48,637 nt of DNA from Pleurocapsales cyanobacterium LEGE 10410 (GCA_015207195.1 JADEXJ010000032.1:1-48637); one strand, 5' to 3'; positions 1-9,585 are shown, counted from the first letter of the stretch. Notes: generated by a model from the letters alone, not told the origin. Program-made: numbers and translations.

Positions 1-602
1 ATTAGAACGTGGAGAGCAAACGCTCCTGCCATCATCAACCCAGGAATCAACGAACCAATAAATAGATCGCCGACGGGAATACCAAGCTGATCCCCTAAAA
101 CTACTAGCACCACGCTAGGGGGGATAATTTGCCCCAAAGTTCCAGAAGCGACAATCACCCCAGCAGCCAGTTCCTTACTATAGCCATAGCGCAACATAAT
201 TGGCAGAGAAATTAAGCCCATCGCTACCACCGTTGCAGCCACTACTCCCGTTGAAGCAGCCAGCAAAGCACCCACGATGACTACCGCTAAAGCCAAACCG
301 CCCCGCACTCTACCAAACAGAATGCCCATTGTCTCTAACAGCTTCTCGGCAATGCCCGTTTTTTCCAGCATCGAACCAAGGAAGATAAAGTAGGGAATAG
401 CTAACAAGGTATAGTTAGCCATGATGCCAAAAATACGGCTCGGCATGGCATTAAAGAAGCTAAAGCTAAACTCCCCCAATGCTGTGCCAATTAGGGCAAA
501 AAGAATCGCTACTCCACCCAGAGAAAAAGCTACGGGAAAACCAAAGGATAGTAAAACTAATGCCCCTGCAAACATTGCCATGCCCAACCAGTCGTAACCC
601 AT
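1..602 (-). CDS. dctM: TRAP transporter large permease DctM (partial, runs off the window)
   Basis: The first 200 codons of a very hydrophobic protein read leftward from an ATG at 602 and leave the window at base 1 without a stop. The start [18 protein letters not shown], a later [15 protein letters not shown] segment and a GQIIPPS segment are typical of the 12-helix DctM/SiaM large subunit of tripartite ATP-independent periplasmic transporters. These import carboxylates and other organic anions using an ion gradient and a periplasmic binding protein. Its start overlaps the dctQ stop (TGATG), so the two subunits are translationally coupled. The substrate-binding DctP is not visible; it may lie beyond base 1 or elsewhere. 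Substrate cannot be inferred. The family call is secure. Confidence 0.9.
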   Translation of the reverse strand, partial: MGYDWLGMAMFAGALVLLSFGFPVAFSLGGVAILFALIGTALGEFSFSFFNAMPSRIFGIMANYTLLAIPYFIFLGSMLEKTGIAEKLLETMGILFGRVRGGLALAVVIVGALLAASTGVVAATVVAMGLISLPIMLRYGYSKELAAGVIVASGTLGQIIPPSVVLVVLGDQLGIPVGDLFIGSLIPGLMMAGAFALHVL

Positions 603-1129
603 CAGCTATCCTCCCGACTGGTATAGATATTCCAGTTTTTGATTGCCTCGGAAATTCCCTGCAAGATTAATAGGACAAAAGCCAAAATAATCGCAAATTT
701 GATTGGATAGCGTGGTAAACCACCAGGATCGGGAGATATTTCTCTAATTCTCCAAGAATTAGCTACTGTTCCCCAGGAATAATAAATCAGTAAGCTGCTG
801 AAGGGAATTAGAAATAAAAGGTTGCCGAGAAAGTTAGCTAGTGCTTGATGGCGACGACTCCAACCTTTGTAAAAAATATCTACCCGAACGTGTTCGTTAT
901 ATTTGAGGGCATAGGCAGCACCAAGCAAAAACACCACATCAAATAAATACCACTGGATTTCTATTAGAGAGTTAGAAGTAAGGTTAGTGCCAATAATTCG
1001 CCCTATATAACGCCCCAAAACATTCCAAACTCCTACCGCAACCATCAATAACACCAGCCAATAGGTAATGCGACCAACCCATTCATTGAGCAGATCGATC
1101 GCGCCTCCTATTTTCAACAGCTTGTTCAA
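602..1129 (-). CDS. dctQ: TRAP transporter small permease DctQ
   Basis: This 175-residue protein has four predicted membrane helices (about residues 17-40, 60-77, 98-120 and 143-162), the plan of the DctQ small permease. The motif [19 protein letters not shown] followed by HVRVDIFY is characteristic of the family. DctQ forms the membrane complex with DctM and helps couple the binding protein to transport. It precedes dctM with a one-base TGATG overlap, indicating an operon. The 180-bp gap upstream to the hydroxylase gene should hold the promoter. Family secure, substrate unknown. Confidence 0.9.
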   Translation of the reverse strand: MNKLLKIGGAIDLLNEWVGRITYWLVLLMVAVGVWNVLGRYIGRIIGTNLTSNSLIEIQWYLFDVVFLLGAAYALKYNEHVRVDIFYKGWSRRHQALANFLGNLLFLIPFSSLLIYYSWGTVANSWRIREISPDPGGLPRYPIKFAIILAFVLLILQGISEAIKNWNIYTSREDS

Positions 1130-1310
1130 ATTTCTTCTACCAAGATTTTGTCTAGTAGCTAATGCTAAATCTTTATGAGCTGTAGGTCTAGCTATATTTC
1201 ACTAATTGTTATATACCAAATAGGTTGTGGGAGTGGGAAGCGATCGCCCAAACAACATAAACAGAGATAACCATGGCTATAGTTAAACAGTCTTACTTCT
1301 AAAAGCTGTT

Positions 1311-2096
1311 CTATTTATTTGCCGAAATTGCCGATGGCGATCGCTTGAAGATTTTAGCTATTTTACGATCCCACTTTTGCTGATTTTTTTCGGCATCGCG
1401 AATAAAAGGCGACCAACGAATCAAAGTAATTAGGGTATGATTCAAAATCGAGGCAGGAAAGCTCATGGGACGAACAATATCTAGAAAGAGAACCACTCTG
1501 GTTTCATTAGTATTGTTCCAAGCTTCGTGGGGATAAGAATCATCAAAGACGATCGCTTTTCCCTCTGACCAGTGGCGCACCTCATTATCTACCCTGATTC
1601 CGCATTGTTCTTTTGCTTGAGGGACTTTTAGAGCTAAATGGCAGCGTAAAACACCTTTATAAGGTCCTCTGTGTTCGGGAATCTGCTTTCCTGGCAGCAA
1701 GATCGAAAAGAAAGCGGTTTTTAGTCCAGGAATTTGTTCGATAATACGGGTTGTTTGGGGGCAATAGTCGCAATTTTGCTGCATTTTTGCCCCATAACCA
1801 TAAAGAAAAAAGGTTTTCCAAAGATTGTCTTGGCTAATGTTACGTCCCTGATCGGGAGAAATATCCTGAAACCGAGGTAGCTCATCGGTATATTGCAGAA
1901 CTACGTCTAATTCATCTCTAATGACCTGCCAGTTTTGTTCCAAAGTTGATACCCAAGCAAACTGCTGGGATTCGAGAAAGGGAGTGGTAGCTACCAAAGA
2001 ATAACGGGTAACTAGTTTTTCCAGCCCCCAAACAATTTTTTTACCAACCTTATTTACTATTATTTCTCTAATTTGAGGTTGACTAATCGTTTTCAT
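1311..2096 (-). CDS. Aspartyl/asparaginyl beta-hydroxylase family protein
   Basis: This 261-residue protein carries the Asp_Arg_Hydrox fold of 2-oxoglutarate/Fe(II) dioxygenases in its C-terminal half. The sequence around H153 (GVLRCHLALKVP) and around H190 (FDDSYPHEAWN) supplies the two iron-binding histidines of the AspH type, which lacks the usual acidic third ligand. R200 is placed to bind 2-oxoglutarate. Relatives hydroxylate Asp/Asn side chains or lipid A acyl chains (LpxO). Residues 1-125 are less conserved and the substrate is unknown. There is no signal peptide, so it is probably cytoplasmic. It stands alone, with about 200 bp on each side. Confidence 0.85.
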   Translation of the reverse strand: MKTISQPQIREIIVNKVGKKIVWGLEKLVTRYSLVATTPFLESQQFAWVSTLEQNWQVIRDELDVVLQYTDELPRFQDISPDQGRNISQDNLWKTFFLYGYGAKMQQNCDYCPQTTRIIEQIPGLKTAFFSILLPGKQIPEHRGPYKGVLRCHLALKVPQAKEQCGIRVDNEVRHWSEGKAIVFDDSYPHEAWNNTNETRVVLFLDIVRPMSFPASILNHTLITLIRWSPFIRDAEKNQQKWDRKIAKIFKRSPSAISANK

Positions 2097-2301
2097 AACT
2101 TAAAAACCTGTTACCTAAATCTTGCTATATCTACGAGCAACCGATCGTATCAAATTATTTTTATTCAAGCAGAGGTGTTTGAAGAATAATTACTATATGT
2201 TAATTTCTACATCAATTTTTTACTAGAGATATTTCAAATACTTCTATCCCAAGCCAGCTCAATTAAAAATAACAATATTGTGTAAGGTTGAGTGGTAAAT
2301 C

Positions 2302-2829
2302 CTACTTAAAGCCAGGATCTGTTCCCTTGCCTGCATGAACCAGAGCTAACTTTTCGTATTTTCGAGCGTGTTCTAGCAGTTCTTGGGCTTGTTCATCGCT
2401 AACCTCTTTAACTTTACGAGCGGGGATGCCAACAACAAGCGATCGCCTCATCACATCTTTAGTAACCACGCTTCCCGCGCCAACAATACTACCTGCGCCC
2501 ACTCTTACCCCATCGAGAATGATTGCCCCAATACCGATTAAACATCCCGTTTCGATATGAGCAGAATGAATTACTGCCCGATGACCAACAGTTACATAGT
2601 CTTCTATGATAGTTGGTTTACCAGGATCGCCATGTAGAATTGCCCCGTCTTGAACGTTAGTATATTTACCAATGGCGATCTGCTCGACATCTCCTCTAAC
2701 CACTGCTCCATACCAGACACTAGCACCTTGAGATAATAAAACATGACCCATCACTGTAGCATTAGGAGCAACAAAAGATGTTTGAGATAAATCTGGGACA
2801 GACCAATAAGAATCCTGAGATTGAGTCAT
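2302..2829 (-). CDS. Gamma-carbonic anhydrase family protein (left-handed beta-helix)
   Basis: This 175-residue protein is built of hexapeptide repeats ([LIV]-G-x4), such as the IGIGAIILDGVRVGAGSIVGAG stretch around residues 98-120, that fold into a left-handed beta-helix. H66, H83 and H88 match the spacing of the zinc ligands of the Cam/CcmM gamma-carbonic anhydrases, so metal binding is retained. Relatives are CcmM N-terminal domains, the YrdA/PaaY group and plant mitochondrial gamma-CA. There is no RbcS-like extension, so this is not CcmM itself. Catalytic CO2 hydration is possible but unproven for this subgroup. Confidence 0.85.
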   Translation of the reverse strand: MTQSQDSYWSVPDLSQTSFVAPNATVMGHVLLSQGASVWYGAVVRGDVEQIAIGKYTNVQDGAILHGDPGKPTIIEDYVTVGHRAVIHSAHIETGCLIGIGAIILDGVRVGAGSIVGAGSVVTKDVMRRSLVVGIPARKVKEVSDEQAQELLEHARKYEKLALVHAGKGTDPGFK

Positions 2830-2923
2830 AATTTTAGAATAAGCTATCTAAGAAGATTTAAGAGAATCTAGATCGACTAAGATTATGCCGTGTTATAAGA
2901 AAAAAAAACAAAGTTAATAATAT

Positions 2924-3430
2924 ATGGATTTAGCTCTACAATACCCTGTTTTTGGTCCTGAAATTGTTTGTCCTCATTGCCGACAGACGATTCCCGCTCT
3001 TACCCTTACCGACACCTATCTCTGTAGTCGTCATGGTGCTTTTGAAGCCGATCCTAAAATAAAAGAATTAATCCATCTCCCTTCAGGCAGACGGTGGCGA
3101 CGTTGGGAAAACCAATGGTATCGCCAGCATACCCATCCCGACGGGATTCGCTTTGAAATTCATGAAGCTCTAGACGCACTTTATACCGAAGGCTATCGCG
3201 CCACAAAAGTAATCATTGCCAATCGCTATCGAGATCTAGTTAGCTCTTATCTAAGCCGTACTCACCCTTGGCGAGAAGCACCAGAATTTAGATCTCCTAA
3301 ACTATATGGACTACCAATCTCCTTTAGTCCTGAAGAAAACGCCGAACCCCGTTGGGAAATAATCAATTTTAGCTTAGAAAAAGAGCCAGGAGTTCCCCGC
3401 CATTATCCCTATCGCTTCCTATTTGAATAA
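2924..3430 (+). CDS. DUF2396/TIGR02652 family cyanobacterial protein
   Basis: This 168-residue protein starts with a compact zinc-binding-like motif, CPHCRQTIPALTLTD, followed by YLCSRHGAFEAD. Together C17, C20 and the later C/H pair could form a treble-clef-like site. A conserved Arg/Trp-rich stretch follows (RRWRRWENQWYRQH). I match it from memory to the cyanobacterial family TIGR02652 (DUF2396), whose function is unknown. There is no signal peptide or membrane segment. It is transcribed with the VOC gene 57 bp downstream, possibly in one unit. Confidence 0.7.
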   Translation: MDLALQYPVFGPEIVCPHCRQTIPALTLTDTYLCSRHGAFEADPKIKELIHLPSGRRWRRWENQWYRQHTHPDGIRFEIHEALDALYTEGYRATKVIIANRYRDLVSSYLSRTHPWREAPEFRSPKLYGLPISFSPEENAEPRWEIINFSLEKEPGVPRHYPYRFLFE

Positions 3431-3487
3431 ATATATTCAATTCAATCCAATCGCTTCAATCCAATCGCTCACTGTAACTTTTAGATA

Positions 3488-3925
3488 ATGCACCACGCTT
3501 CAATTCGCACCGCAGATATCCATCAGGCGATCGCTTTTTACGAAAGTTTGGGTTTTACAGTCAAAGAACGCTTTACCACTGGATATACCCTTGCCTGCTG
3601 GATGACTGGACTGGGAGGCAGAATTGAACTGATTCAAATTCCCGAACCCAAACCCGCCCCCGATGCTTTTAACGACGAGCATTATGTTGGCTACTATCAT
3701 TTATCTTTCGACCTGACAAATTTAACCCCCAATTTATCGGGCTGGCTGGAAGAAATCGAGCAAAAAATCGCTACCAAGAGGGATAGTTCTCAACTTCAAC
3801 CTCTAAAAATCCTGCTCGAACCCGAACAGCAAATGATTGGTGACTGCGTTTATGAAGTGGCATTTATCGCCGATACCGATGGTTTACCCTTAGAATTTAT
3901 TCGAGTTCTCGAACCAAAGTCCTAG
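3488..3925 (+). CDS. VOC-superfamily (glyoxalase/dioxygenase-like) protein
   Basis: This 145-residue protein has two beta-alpha-beta-beta-beta modules of the vicinal oxygen chelate fold. H3 (HHASIRT), E47 (GGRIELI), H71 (YYHLSFDL) and E136 (LPLEFIRVL) sit where the H-E-H-E metal ligands of glyoxalase I occur. A metal-dependent lyase, isomerase or dioxygenase activity is therefore possible, but the substrate cannot be inferred. It differs from canonical GloA in its loops, so I do not assign lactoylglutathione lyase. It ends 4 bp from the convergent membrane-protein gene. Confidence 0.75.
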   Translation: MHHASIRTADIHQAIAFYESLGFTVKERFTTGYTLACWMTGLGGRIELIQIPEPKPAPDAFNDEHYVGYYHLSFDLTNLTPNLSGWLEEIEQKIATKRDSSQLQPLKILLEPEQQMIGDCVYEVAFIADTDGLPLEFIRVLEPKS

Positions 3926-3929
3926 CAGC

Positions 3930-4724
3930 CTACTTTCCTAGATCGATGCCCATCCCCTCACGACGTACTCGCAGATCGCAATAAACTACAGCTTTAATCG
4001 ATTGCCAGAAGGGAATTATCAAAGCACTAGTAATGGTGTTGATAATATACGATAGTAAAGTAAAAACAGAAGCAGGAAGAGCCAAATCCGCAGGATCGAT
4101 CAATTGAGGCACCATCTGGAGGGCAAAAACGATCCCCCAAAGCGGAAAACTAACAACGGAAGCGGTAATTAAAATTAGAACTAAATTAACCACATAGCCT
4201 TTGCTCAATTCTTGGCTGCGTCTGATAGCTTTGGTTGCGTTCGTATCATCTTCTATTGCCAGAGGTAATTCTGAGACAAAAAAGCTGGCTAATAATCTAA
4301 TTAAAAAACTAAAAAAGACAACAAAACCTGCAATTCCCAAAACTGTGGTAACAAGTAAAGCAATTTGTTCGGGCAATATGTTTGAAATAAAAAATACTGC
4401 AAACAGAGCTATGGCTAAGATAATTGCGCCCCCAATGTAGGCTAGCAACAACCTTAAAAATACTAACAACGCTGCGCCCAAAAAACTCCACATACGACCT
4501 TTAACATATCGATTGGCATCTTTAACGGTTTCTGGCTTTTCGGTAATCTCGCCATAAGCCAAACGTGAAATTGAACCCTGCATGGCATAGAATTTCGCCC
4601 AACCATAAATCGGAAGCCAACTCCACAAAGCTCCGATAAATGCCAATTTATAATATTTTTTAAAATTGTCGCGATAGATACGCAACCCTGCACTAACAAC
4701 GTTACCAACACTTAAAGGTTTCAT
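3930..4724 (-). CDS. Multi-pass membrane protein (DUF975 / GPDPase-membrane-domain-like)
   Basis: This 264-residue integral membrane protein has about five or six hydrophobic segments (near residues 26-42, 76-100, 100-145, 175-200 and 210-235). It ends in the polar tail YCDLRVRREGMGIDL, a pattern typical of cyanobacterial proteins annotated as glycerophosphodiester phosphodiesterase membrane domain or DUF975-like. No phosphodiesterase catalytic domain is present. Function is unknown; a role in envelope organisation is only a guess. It is a single gene, with a 234-bp upstream gap before the divergent ROK gene. Confidence 0.65.
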   Translation of the reverse strand: MKPLSVGNVVSAGLRIYRDNFKKYYKLAFIGALWSWLPIYGWAKFYAMQGSISRLAYGEITEKPETVKDANRYVKGRMWSFLGAALLVFLRLLLAYIGGAIILAIALFAVFFISNILPEQIALLVTTVLGIAGFVVFFSFLIRLLASFFVSELPLAIEDDTNATKAIRRSQELSKGYVVNLVLILITASVVSFPLWGIVFALQMVPQLIDPADLALPASVFTLLSYIINTITSALIIPFWQSIKAVVYCDLRVRREGMGIDLGK

Positions 4725-4958
4725 AACAGAAAACTTACTCCCTGGGTCGATTTATAATGTAGCAGCTTAGTCAATCAGAGCGACTAGGTACTGATAATCT
4801 ATCTTTATTTTTCCCGAAACAGCTTAATAACTAACTGAGTAAAGCAGAATAAAATTAGCTAGATTCTAAAGTGTTAGACATACTAAAGCTATTGCTAACG
4901 ATTGCTAACAACCTCATTTATTAAACAAACAAATATTAATCTTAAAAGTTAAAGCAAA

Positions 4959-5876
4959 ATGTTTGATGAAATAATTGGTGTAGATTTGGGAGGAACCGCA
5001 ATCAAGATGGGGCGGTTTTTGAAAGATGGCACTTGTCTCGATTCAATTTCTCTAGCTACACCCCAACCTGCTAACCCTGAACCAGTTGTAAAGGCGATCG
5101 CCCAAGGAGTAAAGCAACTCAATCGGCATTTTACCTGTAGTGCGATCGGTCTGGGTATGCCAGGTCCAACGGACAACACCAGAAGAATTGCCAAAAAATC
5201 GATTAACCTTCCTGGGTGGGATGATGTTCCTGCTGCCGACTGGCTTGAGGCTCAAACTGGTTTACCGACTATTTTAGAAAATGATGCCAACTGTGCTGCT
5301 ATCGGTGAAGCTTGGTTGGGTGCAGCCAAAGAGTTTACCGACTTTATTTTGTTGACTTTAGGCACTGGAGTAGGGGGAGCAATTTTTCTCAACAGTCAAT
5401 TATTTACGGGTCGTTTTGGTGCAGCAGGAGAATTAGGCTTAATTACGCTTAATCCCGATGGTTTTCCTTGTCGTAGTGGAAATCAAGGGTCATTCGAGCA
5501 ATATGCTTCAATCGGTTCAATTCGGCGTAATATGGGCAAAGAACCAGCAGAAATAGGTCATTTAGCCAGATCGGGCGATCGCCAGGCTTTAGAGTTTTGG
5601 CAAGATTATGGCAGGCTTTTGGGGGCGGGACTTGCCAGCTTAATTTACGTTTTGACTCCCGAAGCAGTAATTATTGGTGGGGGAATTAGTGCCAGTTCAA
5701 AATTCTTTCTGCCGAGTACTCATGAAGAAATTAAAAAACGTGTCGTACTTCCTTCTCGGACAAACTTGCAGCTACTCACGGCTGAGTTAGGTAATCAGGC
5801 GGGAATGTTGGGCGCAGCCAAACTGGTTTGGAACGAGATGAGAGAGGGAAGATTCAAAGATGGCTTAAATAGATAA
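4959..5876 (+). CDS. ROK-family protein (sugar kinase-like)
   Basis: This 305-residue protein has the ASKHA/ROK signature: the phosphate-1 loop DLGGTAIKMG near residues 9-18, the catalytic-region ENDANCAAIGE and the phosphate-2 LGTGVGGAI. ROK kinases phosphorylate glucose, N-acetylmannosamine and related sugars with ATP. The ROK zinc-binding segment normally CxCGxxGCxE is degenerate here (CRSGNQGSFE), with only one cysteine. The catalytic Asp of the END motif is present, so kinase activity remains plausible; glucokinase is the usual annotation. There is no DNA-binding N-terminal domain, so it is a kinase-type rather than repressor-type ROK. Confidence 0.82.
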   Translation: MFDEIIGVDLGGTAIKMGRFLKDGTCLDSISLATPQPANPEPVVKAIAQGVKQLNRHFTCSAIGLGMPGPTDNTRRIAKKSINLPGWDDVPAADWLEAQTGLPTILENDANCAAIGEAWLGAAKEFTDFILLTLGTGVGGAIFLNSQLFTGRFGAAGELGLITLNPDGFPCRSGNQGSFEQYASIGSIRRNMGKEPAEIGHLARSGDRQALEFWQDYGRLLGAGLASLIYVLTPEAVIIGGGISASSKFFLPSTHEEIKKRVVLPSRTNLQLLTAELGNQAGMLGAAKLVWNEMREGRFKDGLNR

Positions 5877-5929
5877 TTGTAATTGGCATCGGGGAACTAT
5901 AGGTGAAGTAGTCAAATAGACCCAGGTAT

Positions 5930-8380
5930 ATGATTATTTCTTCCCAGTGTTCCAATTTATCCAACAATGTTAACCAAATCTTAGATTTAATACAGCAAAT
6001 ACCTAAGATCGAGCAACAAAATATTTCGGCTGTTGAAGCATCTTTGGCTAAAGCGATCGCGCCCAAATTTGAAATCGTTTTTGCGGGGGCGTTTAGTGCG
6101 GGTAAATCAATGTTGATTAATGCACTATTAGAACGTGAATTGCTTTACAGTGCAGAAGGACACGCCACGGGAACGGAATGCTATATCGAATATGCTGAAC
6201 CAGAAGCCGAAAGAGTAGTGCTAACTTTTCTGAGTGAAGCAGAGATTAAACAGCAAGCCATTAATTTGTGTCAGCACTTGGAATTGTCAGCCAAAGATAA
6301 TATTAGCGAACCAGAAATAATCAATTTACTCCATCAAGCCTGTGCTGCAATTATCGAACAAGAAGGTGGAGCAAGTAAATCGGAAAGGGCAAAAAAGGCT
6401 AATGCACTAACTTTGTTGTTAAAAGGTTATGCCGAAAATCGCGATCGCCTCGATGCTAACAAAAACAACACTTATTCGATGGAGGAATTTAATTTCTCTA
6501 ATTTATCCGAAGCAGCGACTTATGCCCGACGGGGTAGCAACAGCGCAGTACTAACAAAAGTTGAATACTACTGTCATCATCCCCTATTGCAAGACGGTAA
6601 CGTACTGGTAGATATGCCAGGTATCGACGCACCAGTTAAGAGAGATGCGGAACTTACCTACAGCAAGATCGAAGATCCCGATACTTCAGCAGTTATTTGT
6701 GTCCTCAAACCCGCTTCGGCTGGAGAAATGACTTCAGAAGAAACCGAGTTGCTAGAAAAGATGAAGTCTAATCTGGGAATACGCGATCGCGTGTTCTATG
6801 TGTTTAATCGTATCGACCAAACTTGGTATAACGGACAATTGAGGCAGCGTTTGGACAGTCTGATTGAAACTCAGTTTAGAGATACCAAACGGGTATATAA
6901 AACCAGTGGCTTATTAGGATTTTATGGTAGTCAAGTTAAATCTACCAACAGCAGCGATCGCTTTGGTTTGGATTCCATATTTGCCGAAAGCGTCAAAGAA
7001 ATAGGAGGAGAAGAAGAAACACCACAATTTGTTAGCGAATTTAATAACTACTGCGCCAACTCAGGTAAACTTACTCGCACTAACTTCAGAGTATCCGTCA
7101 ATGGTTATGAAACGCCCAACGAAAACTATACTCGCATCCTCAGGGAATTTGGTACGCCGTTAATCGAACAACTGATTGCTGACAGCGGGATAGAAAAATT
7201 TCGGAGTGCAATTACTCGCTATCTAACCGAAGAAAAACGCCCTCAGTTATTTACCAACCTGGCGGAAGATTTACATCCTATTTGTAACGATCTCAAACAG
7301 CATTATTTGAAGCAGTTACAGAAGTTAGATAGTCAACCCCAAGAGATTGAGGCAATGAAAACTCAGGAGTTGACCTTACTCAACCAGAAGCTACAGGAGA
7401 TCGGCAACGAATTTTCTCAGCATCTAGAACACGAAGTTAATTCAGTAGTAACCAATCAAGATTCTGGCTTTGAATCAGACTTCCAAAAGCTTAAAGCGCA
7501 GATGGTAAGCCATCTCGATGAACTATTACAAACCTTTTCCGTAAAAGATGCCTATAGTCGCGCTACTTTGTCTCATCCCCGAAACGCAACTGCACCTTTA
7601 ATTGCCGTTCTGGTTGAAGCCTTGTATCACTTAGCTAATGAACTAGAAGTTACCTTGGTTGCAGCATCAGAAGAATTAGTAAAAAACTTCTGTCAGCGTT
7701 TGCGCGATCGCCTCAAACAACAAGAATATTATCGCAGTTTAGATCGTTTGTTAAGGGAAGATACTGGTATCCAATCACAGATCGACGAGTTAGAAACCAA
7801 ATTAATCCATGCTTTAGTTAGCGAAGCCAAAACCGAATGCGATCGCTATGTTCGAGAAAGCCCCCGCTTTTATGATGAAGGAACTTTTTCGATCTATCAA
7901 TTTCGTCAGACATTACAGCAAACTTCACAAGGTTATGACTGCGCCAGCATGGTTGAAGCTGAACCCGCGATCCGCCAGCTATTAAAGCTGGATTTTGAAC
8001 CAAAAGTTTCCACTACAATTCGCCGTAATTTTCGTCAAACAATCAACCAAACTATCAAGACACATCTGCTACCAATAGCACGACAACAAGCAGACAAAAT
8101 CTTACAGTATTATCCTCAAGCAAGGGCGGTTTTAGAACAAACTTTGGAAGAAGAAGCTATTACCAAAATTGCCCTCAATCAAAAGTTACAGCTAGAACTA
8201 AAACAACAAATAGAACTGTATAACAAGTCTGTAAATGAGTTGAATAATTGCTTGCGATCGCTTAATTTATCCGAACATTTACTACCAGTTATCGAACTCG
8301 TAGAAAAGATATCTGAACCGCTGGAAGATCACGAGAATAATCATTATCAAAATGATGTAATTGATAGTATACAAATTTAA
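5930..8380 (+). CDS. Bacterial dynamin-like GTPase
   Basis: This 816-residue protein has an N-terminal dynamin-type GTPase domain: P-loop GAFSAGKS at 53-60, switch-region threonines around GHATGTE, DMPG at 228-231 and NRID at 293-296. Residues from about 400 onward are long helices with coiled-coil character (neck/trunk). A more hydrophobic stretch near 548-575 (APLIAVLVEALYHL) could act as a membrane paddle. Family members bind membranes, remodel or protect them, and in some cases act in stress or phage defence. It lies 53 bp after the ROK gene and 127 bp before four KGK genes on the same strand. Membrane association is inferred. Confidence 0.88.
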   Translation: MIISSQCSNLSNNVNQILDLIQQIPKIEQQNISAVEASLAKAIAPKFEIVFAGAFSAGKSMLINALLERELLYSAEGHATGTECYIEYAEPEAERVVLTFLSEAEIKQQAINLCQHLELSAKDNISEPEIINLLHQACAAIIEQEGGASKSERAKKANALTLLLKGYAENRDRLDANKNNTYSMEEFNFSNLSEAATYARRGSNSAVLTKVEYYCHHPLLQDGNVLVDMPGIDAPVKRDAELTYSKIEDPDTSAVICVLKPASAGEMTSEETELLEKMKSNLGIRDRVFYVFNRIDQTWYNGQLRQRLDSLIETQFRDTKRVYKTSGLLGFYGSQVKSTNSSDRFGLDSIFAESVKEIGGEEETPQFVSEFNNYCANSGKLTRTNFRVSVNGYETPNENYTRILREFGTPLIEQLIADSGIEKFRSAITRYLTEEKRPQLFTNLAEDLHPICNDLKQHYLKQLQKLDSQPQEIEAMKTQELTLLNQKLQEIGNEFSQHLEHEVNSVVTNQDSGFESDFQKLKAQMVSHLDELLQTFSVKDAYSRATLSHPRNATAPLIAVLVEALYHLANELEVTLVAASEELVKNFCQRLRDRLKQQEYYRSLDRLLREDTGIQSQIDELETKLIHALVSEAKTECDRYVRESPRFYDEGTFSIYQFRQTLQQTSQGYDCASMVEAEPAIRQLLKLDFEPKVSTTIRRNFRQTINQTIKTHLLPIARQQADKILQYYPQARAVLEQTLEEEAITKIALNQKLQLELKQQIELYNKSVNELNNCLRSLNLSEHLLPVIELVEKISEPLEDHENNHYQNDVIDSIQI

Positions 8381-8398
8381 CTGAGGGTAAATGTCTCT

Positions 8399-8422
8399 CG
8401 CAAAGACGCAAAGACGCGAAGA
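8399..8422. repeat. Short tandem repeat CGCAAAGA x3
   Basis: Three head-to-tail 8-mers (CGCAAAGA, CGCAAAGA, CGCGAAGA) lie between the dynamin-like gene and the first KGK gene. This CGCAAAGACGC-type tract resembles dispersed intergenic repeats I know from other cyanobacterial genomes. It falls inside a 127-bp spacer, so the KGK genes may have their own transcription start. Confidence 0.7.
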
Positions 8423-8507
8423 TTACTAGGTTGAGTTGGCGACAGTTTAATCTAACAATAATTATGTTTATCGTACATCTATGTAGTTTGTCGAACAAGA
8501 AATAATC

Positions 8508-8903
8508 ATGATGAAATTCAATAATTATTTAGAGCAATGTCAAGATGATGACGTTTTATGCCATAAAACAGATTTATTCAAAGTTGGAAAAATTAAGGAC
8601 GCAATAATTACTGCATTTGCAACCGTGATACCAAATAAATTACAAGAAGAATTATCAAGACAAAAAATACATATACAACCTACAAAATTAGTTGGAGAAG
8701 GTCGTAAAAGTAGATTAACATATGACAATAATATTTGGTTTAAAGAAGGAGTAAACTTTCAAGTATTAAAAGCTGGTTCTAAAGGATGGCAGAAGGGCAA
8801 GTTAAAAATTAACCTCACTTTGGAATTTATCCCCGATGAACCAGAAGAAGAAAAATCACCTCTGGATGATGTCCGTAAAGAATTAGAGCAAAACAATTCC
8901 TAA
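8508..8903 (+). CDS. KGK-domain protein 1
   Basis: This 131-residue acidic cyanobacterial protein is first of four tandem paralogues. It contains GWQKGKLK with the KGK triplet at 96-98, a following strand LTLEFIPDEPEE and the C-terminal tail LDDVRKEL, all features of the Pfam KGK domain (function unknown). The N-terminal half begins with a short strand after DDDVL and a helix of about 25 residues; the charged central region is unlike the other copies. There is no signal peptide or transmembrane segment. Start ATGATG at 8508 or 8511. It follows the dynamin-like GTPase on the same strand. Confidence 0.75.
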   Translation: MMKFNNYLEQCQDDDVLCHKTDLFKVGKIKDAIITAFATVIPNKLQEELSRQKIHIQPTKLVGEGRKSRLTYDNNIWFKEGVNFQVLKAGSKGWQKGKLKINLTLEFIPDEPEEEKSPLDDVRKELEQNNS

Positions 8904-8908
8904 CTATA

Positions 8909-9250
8909 GTGAGATTAATTGTGAGTAAAGACTTAGAGATTTTAAACAACAATGATGTTATTTCTGTAGTAGGCATAAATAAAGCTAAATTTAACTCTGG
9001 AAATACATTTAAGATCCAGCAAATATTAGAAGAATTTCGAGAATATGCCGACAATAGTAGTCTAAATGACAGTGAACTGAAAATTTTTGACAATAGTATT
9101 GAATGCGAAGTTTTAAGACAAGACGGTGATAAAGGGTGGCGAAAGGGCAAAATCAAATTTGTCGTTCAGTTTGAACCAGACGTAGTAGAAAGTAATAAAA
9201 ATACGAATACTTTAGACGATATTCGTGAACAAATAGACACTGTAAACTAA
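8909..9250 (+). CDS. KGK-domain protein 2
   Basis: This second paralogue is 113 residues from the GTG at 8909, or 109 from the GTG at 8921, which has a weak GTGAG Shine-Dalgarno-like sequence before it. It shows the family pattern: NNDVISV near the N-terminus, a helix, then GWRKGKIKFVVQFEPD with KGK at 79-81, and the tail LDDIREQID. It starts 5-17 bp after copy 1 and is surely co-transcribed with it. Function unknown. Confidence 0.72.
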   Translation: MRLIVSKDLEILNNNDVISVVGINKAKFNSGNTFKIQQILEEFREYADNSSLNDSELKIFDNSIECEVLRQDGDKGWRKGKIKFVVQFEPDVVESNKNTNTLDDIREQIDTVN

Positions 9251-9263
9251 ACAACAATTGATT

Positions 9264-9548
9264 ATGGAAGAAACAAGTAAAAATTTTAATGGCGATGAAG
9301 TAGTTTCAATTGATAATGAAAAAGAAAATATACTAATCAATCATCGCACTTATAAAGTTAAGGATTTTTTAGAAAAGCTATCAAAAAACCTCGATTACAA
9401 CCAAGGCAAAAAATGGATATCAGAGGGAGTAGCTTGCGAAATATTATCTCCCAATCAAAGTTGGCAAAAAGGAAAAATAAAAATCTGTTTACAGTTTATT
9501 CCCGAACAGCCAGAATCGATTCTTGACGATATTAGACAAGCACACTAA
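9264..9548 (+). CDS. KGK-domain protein 3
   Basis: This shortest copy has 94 residues. I start it at the ATG at 9264 (MEETSKNF) rather than the in-frame TTG at 9258. It keeps the N-terminal GDEVVSI strand, the helix with YKVKDFLEKL, the SWQKGKIKICLQFIPEQPE core with KGK at 69-71, and the end LDDIRQAH. It lacks the central insertions of copies 1 and 4, so it may represent the minimal KGK module. It lies 13 bp after copy 2. Confidence 0.72.
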   Translation: MEETSKNFNGDEVVSIDNEKENILINHRTYKVKDFLEKLSKNLDYNQGKKWISEGVACEILSPNQSWQKGKIKICLQFIPEQPESILDDIRQAH

Positions 9549-9585
9549 TAATCGTATTATTTGTAAATTTATTGGAACTATGAAG

